In this document: positions 9,583-22,005 of the stretch, piece after piece
How the letters are laid out: each line of letters begins with the position of its first letter
Position numbering within the stretch: the stretch's first letter is position 1
From: Deinandra increscens subsp. villosa
Lineage: Eukaryota > Streptophyta > Magnoliopsida > Asterales > Asteraceae
NCBI GenBank assembly: GCA_039602395.1
Contig: JBCNJP010000023.1
Location: forward strand, 85,939,324-86,003,323
Length of the DNA: 64,000 nucleotides
Reading direction: 5' to 3'
Made by a program: the position numbers and the translations under genes
Notes under the pieces: generated by a model
Seen by the model: the letters and a program-made list of their open reading frames with translations, nothing else
The model's database searches: none
Told to the model about the DNA's origin: nothing

Positions 9583-12500
9583 ATGTAAACATGATAAAGA
9601 CAAAAGTAGTAGTAGAGTAACATAGGTTTAAGTATTTTGTTACAGGCCTGACAAATCACATAGGACAAAAGATAACTAAAATATGTAGGCAACAGATAAC
9701 TACCAAAACATGCAGCTAATGATTAGTTGCAATCTTTATAATTCTTCTTTAGATATGAGTACAACTTTGAGAATTTTCTGATCAACCTCAATGCGGTGTT
9801 GCTTTGCAAAAGATTTTCAGTTGCCTATAGTGTACCTGCAGTTTTTAAACGTTTGGTTAGTGATTGGCAAATACAAAGTTAGAAAAAGCTAACAACTAAA
9901 GGATCCATTTCACCACTACTACTATCAATATTATTAGAACAAAAATGAACTTTGATGGCAAATAACATATGAAGAATATGCATACAGTGTTGATGAAAAG
10001 ATTATATTACTATACTGATAAAATTTACACATCTTACAAAACATTGCTATAGAAAGGGGTAGTTGCAGGTTGATTTGAGATTTGAAGATCAAAGGGCAAT
10101 TTGTATTTGGATCTCTGATTTCCTCAATCAGATAACCTATACATATTTATGATCAACCAAACATGTTAGTCCAATTTGCATATTGAAATCCTTCTCATAA
10201 ATTTAAACATTTGAGTGTGAATTATGGATCTATACACCTGGTCTACTTTATCAAATCAGTTAAATTATAATGTAAACCAATAACATGAATAAAATTGTAA
10301 GCGTGTAAATGCGAATTACGAACGCATACCAGTAACAAAAAGCAGCTTTTGAAGCTACAAAACATCGAATTAGATTTAAAAACACCAGCAATGAACTTCA
10401 AACTGAGGAGAGGATGATATGGATCCGGATGATTCAAAATTACTTAGCTATACACACCAAAACTTCTTAGCTATACATACTTATCATCAAGCAACAAAAT
10501 ATTAAATGCATCACTCAATGACTTACAGAGTTATAGTAGCCATCCGAATTTGAACAATGAGACCTGAGAATTGAATTAGTGTGTGTTAATCTACGTTGAT
10601 TCAGAGTTCAAACACAAAAGTAAATAATTACAAATTCTAAAAAAAAGAAAAGAAAAAGATGACAATCAAGTTAGTTTCTTCTTAGAGGAGAGTAACACTT
10701 ACCTTTGGAGGCCTCCTTGATTCATCAGATCCCAAATTCTACTTCCTCCCATCATTCCCTTCCTACATAAAAAATCAAACTTTGGATCTCAATTTCACTC
10801 GCCTAATCGTACGTAGCTACTCAATTTCGGATTTCATACAAACCTCATTTCTATGATTACTCTTTCCGCCACCGTTCTCTTCATGATCCTGAAAATCCTT
10901 AAACAAATAGATTGTAATCTAACAAACGGCAAGATGAATGATGTCAACTAAGCACAAAAGAAACAAAGAGCTGAAATCTATATCCTTAGCAAACTAACAT
11001 GAAGTTACAGGAGCCACCTTAGTTAATTACAAACGAATAAAGATTTTAAAAAAAATAACCCATTAGTTTTATAAGAAAACTTAATAAAAAAATGTATATA
11101 TAACATCATAATTATGACCATTAAGAAAAACCCTCACATGTGAATGTGGCTAATTTTCATTGCATGTTTTGAAAATCATTTTGAGAATGATCCTAGCACA
11201 TTCATCACTTGGTATTGAAGCTAATTCATCAGTCTAATTAATGACAACAGAGGATACACAAACGCAAGCAAATAGCAATTCAAAATGCGACATACAACAG
11301 ACACAAAAATCAGAAGACACTAAATCAATTTCTTAGACGACAATCTAAAATCAGAAGAAGGCTCAAATCGACTAAATAAACCTCACCTCAAAAGTACCAA
11401 AATCCCCAAAGCACAATCAGCCCAATCAAAATCTGCAGCAACACAAATGAAGATCAGCAATTAACCCTTCATCATGCTAATATGATAATTACACATGCCT
11501 GGAAACATAGGACAATAAATAGTTGATAAAGGGTTGAAATCAAAATACAATCCATTAAAAATATGTGTCTTCATTCTTTGAACATATTGTAGCATCAATA
11601 GAATGGAAGATAGAAATTATCATGTGTGGTGTACCTATAAGAGTCATCGTGGCTCCAAGAGAAGGAACAAAAAAATGAAAAGAGGAAAATAAAATCTGCA
11701 CAATGTAGATAACAGAGACGCGTAATCCCTAACAACGATCAAAGTACAGCAAATACCTTAAGAGATCATAAACTTAAGTTAAGAAAAAAAACATACCTTC
11801 AATTTGATTCTGCAATATCTTGTTATAAAGATCTGCATACAACAATGAACACAAATCTGCATATAAAAATGAACACAAACTATAAGAAGCACTAATATAA
11901 GTATATGTTCAAAGGCTTAAAACTAATCTATCACCTATATACAAATCGAAAATGAAGTCACTCAGATGCAACTACTATACCAAGTGCAATAACAATAATA
12001 ATTATCTAATTGAACTGAATTCATCTAAACTTTACTTCAGTTTAAAAATAAAGTTATTGAAAAGCAAGTCATTATAAAACAACAACAACAAAGATAAAAC
12101 ATAAATATTACACAGTAGTAACTACTGACACTAAGATGTTTTGTTATCACTTGCATATACCTGAAATCAACATACCTATGAGGTTTCATCATGCTAAAAT
12201 GATATTTAGATCTTTTGGACAAAAGACTTTGACTTTTAGTAGAATCATCTGTATTGCTTTACATGAAAGATATAGTCTAACACTAAATCAGTATACTTTA
12301 TTACCATGTTATTTACCTTCTCCAATATAAATATTGACTCACATGTAAGTAAAATTTAAACTCAGTAACAGTCAAATACGGCTTAAAGTGTTACCATAGG
12401 TAAATTTCCATAAAACTAAACAATTTATGCATTGAGTTACCCCTTCTGTTATTATTTATAAGTTATAAGTTAGAATTCACCTTAATAGTAGAATAGACAC

Positions 12501-14560
12501 TGAATAGCCCAGTTTCTTCGTAATTGGCGGGCTTGTACTGTGTTGTGCGTTCTCTTTTATCCCTGCAAAAATAAGAAGGGATTATTACATGGTTTGAATG
12601 CTAGGGCTAATCACATGCATTATATTCTGTAGTTTGGATGCTTTTTTACAGCCAAACACCCCCAATATAAAAAGAAATCCTTACCTATCTGGTTAATCAT
12701 GTATTGGCAAAAATATACAGAATCTTGAAGAACCTCTTTAAGTGTGGCTATGAATCTGTTTTATGAGTTAACGCCGGAGTCAAGCAAAACTGAATAAAAA
12801 CAAATCCACGTTAAGTTGAAATATGAAAATAAACATCATGTTTTGATTAGAGTTGGCATATATTAATTTGGAAGTTAACATCTTTTAATTTTTTGCATGA
12901 CATTACTAAAACTTGTATATCTTACATACATGTTGAAATTCTCATGAAGCTAAGGGAGCTTGTAAACATCAGTATCTCTTAGCCCCATTGATTAGAAGTT
13001 CTTTTTAGTGTTCTAAGGAATTTAGTCTAGAAAAATTAAATTTTGACTACTTACCAAAGATCCTAATGATCTGAAGTTCCTTTTACTGTTCTAAAGGATC
13101 CAATCTCAAAAAAAGTCAATGTTTCACCAATCACCACTGAAAATCAATTGTAGATATGTCTTATGCCTAAAAGGTTGCATGCCTACATTGTAGGTAGTAA
13201 TAGTCCATATACAAAGTTAATTCATGTGTACCTAAAATAGCACATGGAGGTAGAATATCCCTCTGATTACCAAAAGATACATTATCCTAACCAAGGACGC
13301 TAGAACTCAATTTAGCATACTACCTTTAATAGATGCATTACTCCCTCTAGCTTATTATCACTGGAGCAGTCTATATTGCATTTAACATGTTTAGGTTGGA
13401 TAAATCTAGATCAAACTTTAGGTCCTGTGATGTTACATGGCAGATGCATAAAACATAAGCATTCATGTTTCATAAAGAAACTACATGATTCAAGCTATCA
13501 TAATTAGATGCATAACACAAACCAAACGAATTGTAATACCTGATGTTTGCAATATTGTTCACAGATAGAGCATGGGACACATGTAACAGTGCTCCCTGTG
13601 TCATCAATAAGGGAAAATATGTGAGGCGATGATCCAATCCAGGGTCACGTGGGGTCATGGAGTAATGCCTAGAAACCATCAATACAATTTCATAAATGTA
13701 CAATCTTAAAACACTGTCTCTAAAATAAAATATCTTATAATTCCACGCAGAAAGAGAAACCAATCCTGTATGCATCAAGTAATTAGAAAGTAGTAGTAAA
13801 AATCCTTTCACATTTGGTTAAGCCTATTTTTTTTCACATAGGCCACATGAGAACTCAACTGAACCTATGATATGCAATGGAACCGGGTATAAGATACTCA
13901 CACCAGCAAACTAATAAACCTAAACAAATAAATGTACCTTCAATGTCACGAAAGCACCTGCACAGAACTTCGTTGGTAAAATTGTTAAATTGAACTCCAA
14001 GGTAATACATAAATTATGAGAAACTTAGGCAAATTTGGATTTCTTAAAAAATCGCAATGGAAAAACAAAACTTAACAACTCATAACCGGTGTACCCAAAG
14101 AACCACGTGTCTCTGCAAGGAAACAAATTGGGTGTGAGATGAAGATTTTAATAAGCGAAGATGAATCTCGGACCAATTTACATTGCAAGCAAACGTAATA
14201 AACTCTACATCATAAAAAGCTTTTTATTTTAAAGTTTGTAATGTTGTGGAACAAATCTGCAATCAGACCAATAAAAGATACTCATCAGAACAAACCCAAA
14301 CAACCAATTCCAAATTCTCACCCAAATTCAAAGAACAACTAATCTTAGGTAGAAACAGAGGTGAAGACCCAATTGTAAAACCTGCTAGTTAAAAACAAAA
14401 TCTGAGCTACCGCCAGACCACTACAATCAACTGTAGATGAAAATCGACACATGCATCACCAATTGGATTTCAATACACAATGCGCCAAGTCCTTACTTTA
14501 ACTTACCCGAATCAAGTCAAGGAACACCAACACATCATCAAGTAAAATGCAAGAAACTTA
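9583..14560. other. Interior of the Mutator-like element, no coding domain
   Basis: About 5 kb of AT-rich sequence. Open frames are short and unrelated to known domains. On the minus strand it contains scattered splice-like words and TA-rich stretches that would suit introns, but no exon can be defended by protein similarity. I see no rRNA or tRNA gene. Confidence 0.4.
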
Positions 14561-14569
14561 TTGAAACAA

Positions 14570-15202
14570 CTATACACAGGAAGAAACGATGAAGAGCATA
14601 GCGAAAACTCTTACCGATTTAACGCATGAACCTAAGAAATCGAGAGTAGAAGTGAGATAAAAATTCAGTTGAAAATTATATACTGATGGAAAGGTATAAT
14701 AGTGGAACGAATAGAAATGTACACATACAAACCTCAAAAGAAAGAAATTGGTCGCCGAGTTGGCCTCAAATCGGAACATGCAAACTGGATTTGACCTCAG
14801 ATCGGAGTAGCAAGAGAGAGAGGTGAATGGTGTTGAGCTGATGAGCCGTCGCCGGTGAGCATCATCTGTCGCCGCTGCCGTCGTGACTCAGCCGCATCTG
14901 CGATTTCCTTTTCACCCACAACAACAACGGCTAGGGTTTCGTTGATGGTGGCTCTTCAATCTAAGGGCTAAGGGCGGCGGCTAGCGTTTCTATTGTCGAT
15001 TTAGTCGTGGATGACTAGAAGATGATGATGATGGTGAAATCAGAGGATCGGCGGTGACTGTGGAGCCGCTATTTGGGTATGAGACTATGTGGCCTTCTTC
15101 CAGAGGATTCCATTCTAATATAAACAAAGGACTAAAATTGACAAAGTATAAGAAAGTAGTGGCCAATTTATAAGAAACAAAAAGTTTCCTATTCACCATC
15201 AA
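14570..15202 (-). other. Gene-like 5' region inside the Mutator-like element
   Basis: On the minus strand this segment becomes GC-richer and reads like a plant 5' leader with first exons: AACGAAACCCTAGCCG, several Pro/Ser/Ala-type codon stretches (CACCGGCGACGGC), then GAG|GTTTGTATG and TCG|GTAAGAG as plausible donors. Short open frames (70 and 69 codons) lie at 15202-14990 and 14779-14570 but show no domain. It may be a captured host gene start or the promoter of a non-coding transcript that runs away from LARP6. Coding status is unproven. Confidence 0.35.
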
Positions 15203-15224
15203 ATTTTATTGTTATATTTAATAA

Positions 15225-15411
15225 TGTCACGTAGGATCCTACTAGGACGTGCAATCAACAAAAAATCAACACCGTTAGTCACAACTTAACGACGGATCAA
15301 TACATGTCAACATGTTAATAACTGAAATTATTGTGGAGAAAAACCATAATTGAAATTATTATCGACAATAGGTGATAACTGATAATTGGGATTAATATAG
15401 TCCAATTTTCC
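15225..15411 (-). repeat. Right terminal inverted repeat of the Mutator-like element
   Basis: Inverted copy of 9107-9293. The 9-bp flank TTTATTTCA follows directly at 15412-15420. Confidence 0.85.
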
Positions 15412-15796
15412 TTTATTTCAAAGTTTGTATTTAACGAATTCTATAATAATAAAATATTAGTTAATCTAATATAAGTTTAAAAAAAATGTAATTTGTAAAT
15501 ATAATAAGAAAAATAACAAATATTTCTACAAGTTAATGTTTTTATTTAAGGAGAAATTAAAACACAACCAATAGTAGTTCTTTTGGCAGTGGTAAAATAA
15601 ATAAATAGCCGATGGCGGTGCTGATAGGGCAGGGAAAGCAGCCTTCTAGTAGTAGTGTCTCCATCGCCATCAGAAGAGGGAGGAGGAGGAGGAGGGGGAT
15701 CTTGCTCCATCTTCATCATCCAAACCCTAGCTTTTTCACAGTGAGCAGATCCCCTTGCATATACATACAAAATCCCCCCCAATTATCCCCATTACT
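15412..15796 (+). promoter_or_regulatory. LARP6 upstream region
   Basis: The only sequence between the transposon end and the LARP6 start codon is 385 bp. It is AT-rich to about 15605, with a TATA-like AATAAATAAATA at 15592-15605, then shifts to GC-rich leader-type sequence with GGAGGA repeats and an ACCCTAG word. The core promoter is therefore likely here. The transcription start is not known. Confidence 0.45.
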
Positions 15797-15833
15797 ATGG
15801 CTCAAGAACCCTCATCTTCATCCCAAACCCTAG
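15612..15833 (+). CDS. Candidate upstream ORF overlapping the LARP6 start
   Basis: ATG followed by GCG opens 73 codons in a frame different from LARP6 and stops 37 bases inside the LARP6 coding sequence (TAG at 15831-15833). The product is Arg/Ser-rich with no domain. If the mRNA starts upstream of 15612, ribosomes using this ATG would bypass the LARP6 ATG and lower its output. If transcription starts near 15625, as the TATA-like word would suggest, it is not in the message. It is an overlap-type uORF by position only. Confidence 0.3.
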   Translation: MAVLIGQGKQPSSSSVSIAIRRGRRRRRGILLHLHHPNPSFFTVSRSPCIYIQNPPQLSPLLWLKNPHLHPKP

Positions 15834-18800
15834 ATTCAGATTCTCCTATCAATCATGTCGATCTTCAGGAAACGCCTCCTGTCACTTCAATTTCTACTGA
15901 TAGCAACGATCCGTCGCTCACACGTAACGTATCATTCAGCCGTCTCAACGCCAAGGCGCCGGAATTCGTCCCTCGCACCACCACCGCCGCCGCCGCGTCT
16001 ACCGGCAGCGCTACCGTGACTAGTCGGCCCGATTTGTCTCAGCCGCGGCTAGTGATTTCCCCTCCTCCGACGTCTCCGGGGGTAATTCATGTATATCCGT
16101 CGCCTAATTCTCCGTTTCATGGTCCGATCCCGGCACATGTGCCGGTTTCTGTACCGGTTCCGGTGCCTGTTCAAAATCATCATGGACATCATCATCATCA
16201 TCATGTTTCACTTCAGTATCACCATCACCAGCAGCATCACAATCACGGTCATCCACGCCAGTTTAATGGCGGTGGTACGGGGTTCCTTGATCAGAAGGAT
16301 GTTTCGGTTCAAGCTCAGCGAACAGTTCATGGAGATCTAGATTTGAAAGATGGTCTCACTGATGAAGCTGCTCAAAAGATCATTAATCAGGCAGGATTAT
16401 GTCCCCCTTTTTTTTTACCTGATTTTATATGTTATTATTATTGCCACTGGAACTTTATGGTGCTATCTGTTGACGATTGAGATTTGATTCTGGCTCCATT
16501 GATTTAGTGTATGTTGCACATATATACATATAAGTTATGGAGAACTTAGAGGTTACCAGGTGTATTCACACTAACTCTCCTGGATAGGGATTGCCTTTAT
16601 GTGCTTGTGTGTTTAGTTTACTCGTCTTGCTTTTTCCCTTACTAGCACATACTGTATAATTTTTCTTTGTTAGATGATATCTAAAGTTTATTGTTTTGTT
16701 TACTTTTTTTTTTAAATTGAGATCAGGCTGGATTATGCTGTTTTGCTCAGCTACACAATTTCTTCCTTGTTCAGTTGAGTTTGAACGTTAGGTTCTTTAG
16801 TGGTCATTGTGTTTGAATGGACTTGGTTACATTATGGGGATAGAGAACATAGGTGTGCTATTTTGGTGCCAAACATAGTTTAAGTATGTCAGAGATTCAC
16901 GTGATGCCTTCTATAACCTCAAACATTTTTCTAAGGGATGGGAGGGCCACTTTTGGATATTGGCAATGGCAGGAAAGCAAATAAAATCATATGGTGAAAA
17001 TGTAAATTACGGGGTGCATAACAATAATTGAAATAAATACTAAAAAAACCTTGAATTCAGTTATGACTCTATATTGCTTTTCAAGGTATACATGACATTT
17101 TTGATGCCTGGTTTCTGGGATTCTTCTCAAAGTGTGAAGCAATGGGGTTAATATATACTGTTTCCTGGGAAACACAATCAAGATGAACTTTAAGGATAGT
17201 TGAGCCAATAGATTTATCTGATTAGTCTATGCAGGGATGCATTTAAACTTTATCTGTTTGTTGTTTGTCCCTGAAGCTACTTTGATATTGATCCCTTCTG
17301 CTCTTGATTTCTCATTATTAGAACTTTGAGGAGGATTTTGTTTCTAAATGATTTCCCATGGCCATTATATTCTGTAAACAATTTCCATGTTTTTCTTTTC
17401 TTTTCACTGATGTTATTTATTAGTATTATTAGTTATTGCTCTCAGAATCAAGTAAATTTTCTTGCATTTAATATTAGCTCTGGCTCATGGTTAGGGCAGA
17501 CCGCCTGTAATTTTAGTTAGTGAAACCAAATCCTCCTTGTTGGCAATCACTTTTTGGCATTTGCTAGCTTCTTAACAGTTGCATCATTATAGAAACCCAT
17601 TGTTCTGGCATTTTGTTATAACTATACTCTTTTCCATATTCTTTATAGCGTGTTGTTTATTAGGTGATATGTTCATCAGATAATACATGATGTACTTTTG
17701 ATCTTCTCAATTGATATTCTAGTAGTCAAAATTTTGTAGGTGGAGTATTATTTCAGTGATATAAATTTGGCAACCACTGATCACTTAATGAGGTTCATCA
17801 ACAAAGATCCTGAAGGATATGGTAAGATTCATAGTATTGTCATGCCTTTTTCTAGACAATATTTGAGTTCGTGTAATTTTCTTGTTTGGGATTTCATGAT
17901 GATCTACAGTCAAAGGGGCTTAAAAAATTGTAGTAACATTTTTATTCTTGAAATTCTTCTATGGAAGCTTCTGACCTATTTTTTGATAATTATTTTTTCA
18001 GTGCCAATAAGTGTAGTTGTATCTTTCAAGAAGATCAAAGCCCTTGTTAGCAGTCATGCGCAGCTTGCTAGCATACTGCGGAATTCTGTGAAGCTGGTGG
18101 TTTTTCTATATGATTTTTCTAATGCTTTCTTTGAACAAGTCCTCTTTTCTTATTTATGTTCAATTATAACTTTTAGAATTGCAATTATCTGTAGGTTGTT
18201 AGTGAAGATGGGAAAAAAGTCAAACGTCTAGATCCTCTTACTGAATCAGATATGGAAGAACTGCAAGTGTGTCTATGTTCCGTTTTTATGTTGACCATCA
18301 ACATTCTAGAACATTCAAGTTTCATTTATTTAAAGTTTCTTTTTTGTTGTGTTTTAGTCACGCATAATTGTTGCTGAAAATTTGCCTGATGACCACTGTC
18401 ATCAGAACCTAATGAAGATTTTCTCGGCTGTTGGGAGGTACAAGATTTTTAGTTTGAACTTTTGAGCATGTATAGAGTGCTCTTCCATTAGGTATTATGT
18501 AGGTGATCTTATTCTTTGAAGTTGTACTTGATTAGTGTAAAGACAATTCGTACGTGTCAGCCACAAACTTCCAATGGTGGCGCAACATCAGCATCAAGAG
18601 CAGCAAAAGCAGATGGTATGCTCTTCAGTAACAAGGTAAGCATTCAATGAAATATTATGATTTAGTTTTTATGTTGCCAAAATGTTTAGTTTTGTATGCT
18701 TCTGTTATACAGTTCTCAATAGTACAATCAGTCGTTTGTAGTACTCATCCACTTATTACTTTCGCTGAATTTAAAAAGCATTTGTGAATTTGTTTTGTCC

Positions 18801-21149
18801 TGCAATTTCTATGTTGTCTTATTTTCCTTTACGGATATCTGACCCACCCTTTTTTATACGTACTCTTGGCGCAGTTGCATGCTTTTGTGGAATATGATTC
18901 TATCGAGTTTGCTGAGAAAGCAGTACGTGCCACCATCTTTTTTTATTAAAGCATGCTTCATAGGTCTATAATTCAGGAATCTAATCTTATCATTTGTTTC
19001 TATAGGCTCTGGAGCTCAACAAAGAGGGTAACTGGAGACATGGGTTGAGAGTTCGTTTACTGAGACGCCCTGTATGTGCCTTAACAATACCTGAGCAATT
19101 TGCTAATTGCTATTTTTGAGCTCCTCCATTTTCTGGAGGAGACAATGTATGCTAAAGTAAATTAGACAATGATTTAGTACACCTAAAAATTAATGAGGTA
19201 AAGAGTTACATTGCTGAAGTTCAGTACACCTAAAAGGTCATGGATGTTTAGGGAGTTTGGGTCAAATTGGACCCGAGTTAAAACACACTATTTTAGCACG
19301 GGTCGAAATGGGCGGGGCAGGGTTGAGATGAAAAAGAAAATTTTTTGTTTGTTTTTTGAAGTAGATACCTGGTGTGTTAATTTTGAATACAAAAACAGCA
19401 TTATTACAAGAATGAAATGATTGAGAAGGTTGTATGAATTAGAAATAGACTTTGGGGGACTTTCAGCCCGAGTGACGTGTTTTACCAATCTGATCTAGCC
19501 GATTACACTTTTAGCTATTTTTTGACCTATATGAGATGAAATTGAACCTAAATCAGACCATTGAGAGTTAAATATGTTGAAATTGCCACCTCATATGATA
19601 TATTGTTCTAAGTGCATGTTTAAAATTAGCATATCCTTTAATACCTCCAAATCTCAACCATAGTGGTCTTTTTTTAATTTATGTTGGTTGATTACTTATA
19701 GAGCTGAATCTGATTTTTTGATATTTCCTTCAAGTCTCAGTCAAAACCAGCTCAATCACGTGGTAAGAAAACAGGGCAGGAAGACGAGGTTGTCCATAAG
19801 GAAGATGACACATCTACATCAGAGCAGCATTCACTGAATGAGAAACAATTAGATGAAACATGTCAACAATCTGATGGCCAGTCACATGAACATGTAGTAA
19901 GTCTCTTTTACTTCATTCTAAAACTTGATCTTTCATTATATTGTATTTTTCTAGTATTCTAGTGGCAAGGAGTCTTTGATAAGATTCTTTTAGATATTTT
20001 CATGTTATAATATGATTCTCTTGGCTCCAAACGGTTGCATTATTATTTGTCATTTTTTCGTTACCTTGTAATATACGTCACTTTTTTTACAAGCTGTTGG
20101 AGGTATCAAACTACTTTTGCTCGATATATTTTTGTTTTCAATCCTGGAGGATGAGTTTCTAGGCATGTATTTTTTACTATATTGAATTCAGAATTTCATA
20201 GTATATACTCCCTTCATGGAAAAGATTCCATATTATATTTAAAAAAGAAGCTATATTTGACTTTGAATAGTCAAGTCGAAGACTTCTTAATTTTCAAAGT
20301 TGGTATGCTGTCTTTTTTTTCTTTTTCAGTGATAGCAGCATTTCATTAGGTCGTTCGGAGTATGAAACAGAAATATTAGTGTTATTGATTTATGAAAACT
20401 TACTGTACATGACTTTGTGAAGTTATTGGTTTAACTGTTTTTAGTGTCACGAGTTACGTGTGTTGATGATAAATGTGTTCCTTTTCAAATTCACCTGATA
20501 ATGTATCGAAATATTGTTATTACTCAAGGAATTAACCATGATGAATGATTTTAGAGGTAGGAAAATGGTTGGGTGGGTTGGTGATTAGTACAATTTTTGT
20601 ACCGGTTAAGGTTAAGTTCGATTGACCCGAAACACTTTTTGTCTGGAATTTATAATTTTTTTTATAAATGTTTACTGTGAAAATATGATTAGAAAGCTAT
20701 GTAATATCTCTATTGTAACCTTTGCCTTTTCCGAATCAATTGATTTAGGAGGTAAAAATACATATGGGTGACTTTCCACTGAAGTCTTTTAACCTTGTCT
20801 TCTTTATGGTCATTAGATATAAAACATATCGACGCCTTCCAAACAATGTGTATGTAATGAATTTTTTAACGATTAATATTTGTAGCAGGGGGAAGATCAC
20901 CCAAATGACAAGGAAGGCGGGCATAAAAAAGGGCGTAATCGCGGCAGGGGAAAAGGACGTGGCCGACCTCAATACAACCATCACAACAACCGTGGCACAC
21001 ACATGGTCACACAGCCAACTAATCCAGTTAACAACGAGCATCCGGTTATTGGGAAACAACCTCCCGGGCCCCGCATGCCAGATGGCACCAGAGGATTCTC
21101 CATGGGGCGGGGGAAGCTTGTGAGTGTTCCTGTGGATAGTGTATCATAA
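15797..21149 (+). CDS. LARP6: La-related protein 6 (LARP6, PAM2-containing type)
   Basis: RNA-binding protein, 520 residues, from ten exons: 15797-16390, 17740-17821, 18002-18096, 18195-18266, 18358-18437, 18536-18635, 18875-18922, 19006-19071, 19735-19896, 20886-21149. All junctions keep frame. Domains: PAM2 motif (SFSRLNAKAPEFVP, residues 46-59), which in this family binds poly(A)-binding protein; His-rich linker (127-152); La motif (about 184-275, with YYFSDINLATTDHLMRF); RRM (about 283-379, starting RIIVAENLP); RG-rich tract (KKGRNRGRGKGRGRP); SUZ-C-like tail (GPRMPDGTRGFSMGRGK). Plant LARP6B/C carry PAM2 while LARP6A lacks it, so this is B/C-like. Start: ATGG with A at -3. Known role of the family: mRNA binding, translation and storage control in the cytoplasm. 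Exon 1 ends in CAG followed by GC, so intron 1 uses a GC donor. Intron 9 has a tandem acceptor. I am confident of family and gene model. Confidence 0.92.
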
Positions 21150-21690
21150 GGAGGGAATCAAAGTGATTGTGGGGTGGGATGGGATGGGATGAGATGGAAT
21201 AATCTACGGTGATTGTTGGGAGTAGGATGATGATATTTCCCTTTTTTACTGATTTGAGTGTTGTGTATTCTAAAGTAAAGATATGATATGGGTAAAAACA
21301 GAATGTGGGTTTTTTTGGTATATCGTTTTCGGAGGTTAATTCCTCTTGTTAATGTAGAATGCAAGAAGAAAACGCCTTTCTGGGAGTTGGGTTGGGCCAG
21401 GATATGATTGATGAAGATGTATTAGTTGACGGTTTTTTCTGTTCGCAAACTTTCATCTGCTCATCGGTTTTTATCATTATGCATAGATTAATTTATTTTA
21501 TTTACACCATGCAAGTTTAGAAGTTGGTCTGAGGATGGACCTAAACCTGCAATTCTGCTCGGCTTTTAGTTCCGATTCTTCAAAAAATGGTCCGTGTATG
21601 CATCTAACTGAGCTGTGAACGAAGCAAGCCGGCCGGTTTGAGATTTAAACTATTCTGTTCACTATTTGGTTTTTACTATTTAACAGCTTA
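21150..21690 (+). other. LARP6 3' flank
   Basis: Follows the TAA stop. It includes a GGGATGGGATGGGATGAGATGG run (21174-21197) and AT-rich sequence that probably holds the 3' UTR and polyadenylation region. No coding frame is supported. Confidence 0.45.
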
Positions 21691-22005
21691 GAGCATTTAC
21701 AACAAGTTTTTTATCTTCATATCTGTAATTTAACTATAAAATAATATTTTTTTCTCTCTTCTTTTTAATTAAATAATAATTTTTATATCTTTATCATTAT
21801 TTTTTTCTTTCACTCATAATCAATTTTATAAATATTAAAAAAATATAGAGAATCTACCATGTTTCATAAAATATAATGATGACTAATTTTTTTTTCTCTT
21901 CCTTTATTCATTGACATTTGTAATCAAATCCCGTATTTTAAAGACTTCACTCATACAAATATAAGGAACAATTACTTAAATATAAGAAACCTGTTTAGAA
22001 TGCTC
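21691..22005. mobile_element. Short MITE, Harbinger-like
   Basis: Begins GAGCATTTACAACAAGTTT and ends, read inward, GAGCATTCTAAACAGGTTT, with an AT-rich interior of about 315 bp. The GAGCATT terminal word is common in plant Tourist-like MITEs. The flanking TTA (left) and TTT (right) make only an imperfect 3-bp duplication. Confidence 0.5.

Larger units (their letters stand above)
9107..15411. mobile_element. Mutator-like element with long terminal inverted repeats
   Basis: A 6.3-kb unit bounded by inverted repeats of about 185 bp (9107-9293 and 15411-15225), both starting GGAAAA and sharing long blocks such as CAATAATTTCAGTTATTAAC and GTCCTAGTAGGATCCTACGT. The flanks TTTATTTTA (9098-9106) and TTTATTTCA (15412-15420) form a 9-bp duplication with one mismatch, the size expected for Mutator. 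No transposase frame is seen, so it is non-autonomous. The right part resembles the 5' end of a plant gene on the minus strand (ACCCTAG leader words, GT donors), which raises a Pack-MULE or non-coding RNA possibility. Its right end is 385 bp upstream of the LARP6 start codon. Confidence 0.85.

Noticed and set aside
16089..16340. 83-codon alternate-frame ORF in LARP6 exon 1
   Set aside because: Shadow of the His/Pro-rich coding sequence, with no domain.
17740..18231. Single long ORF starting in LARP6 exon 2
   Set aside because: It reads through introns 2 and 3. Correct splicing gives the conserved La motif and RRM instead.
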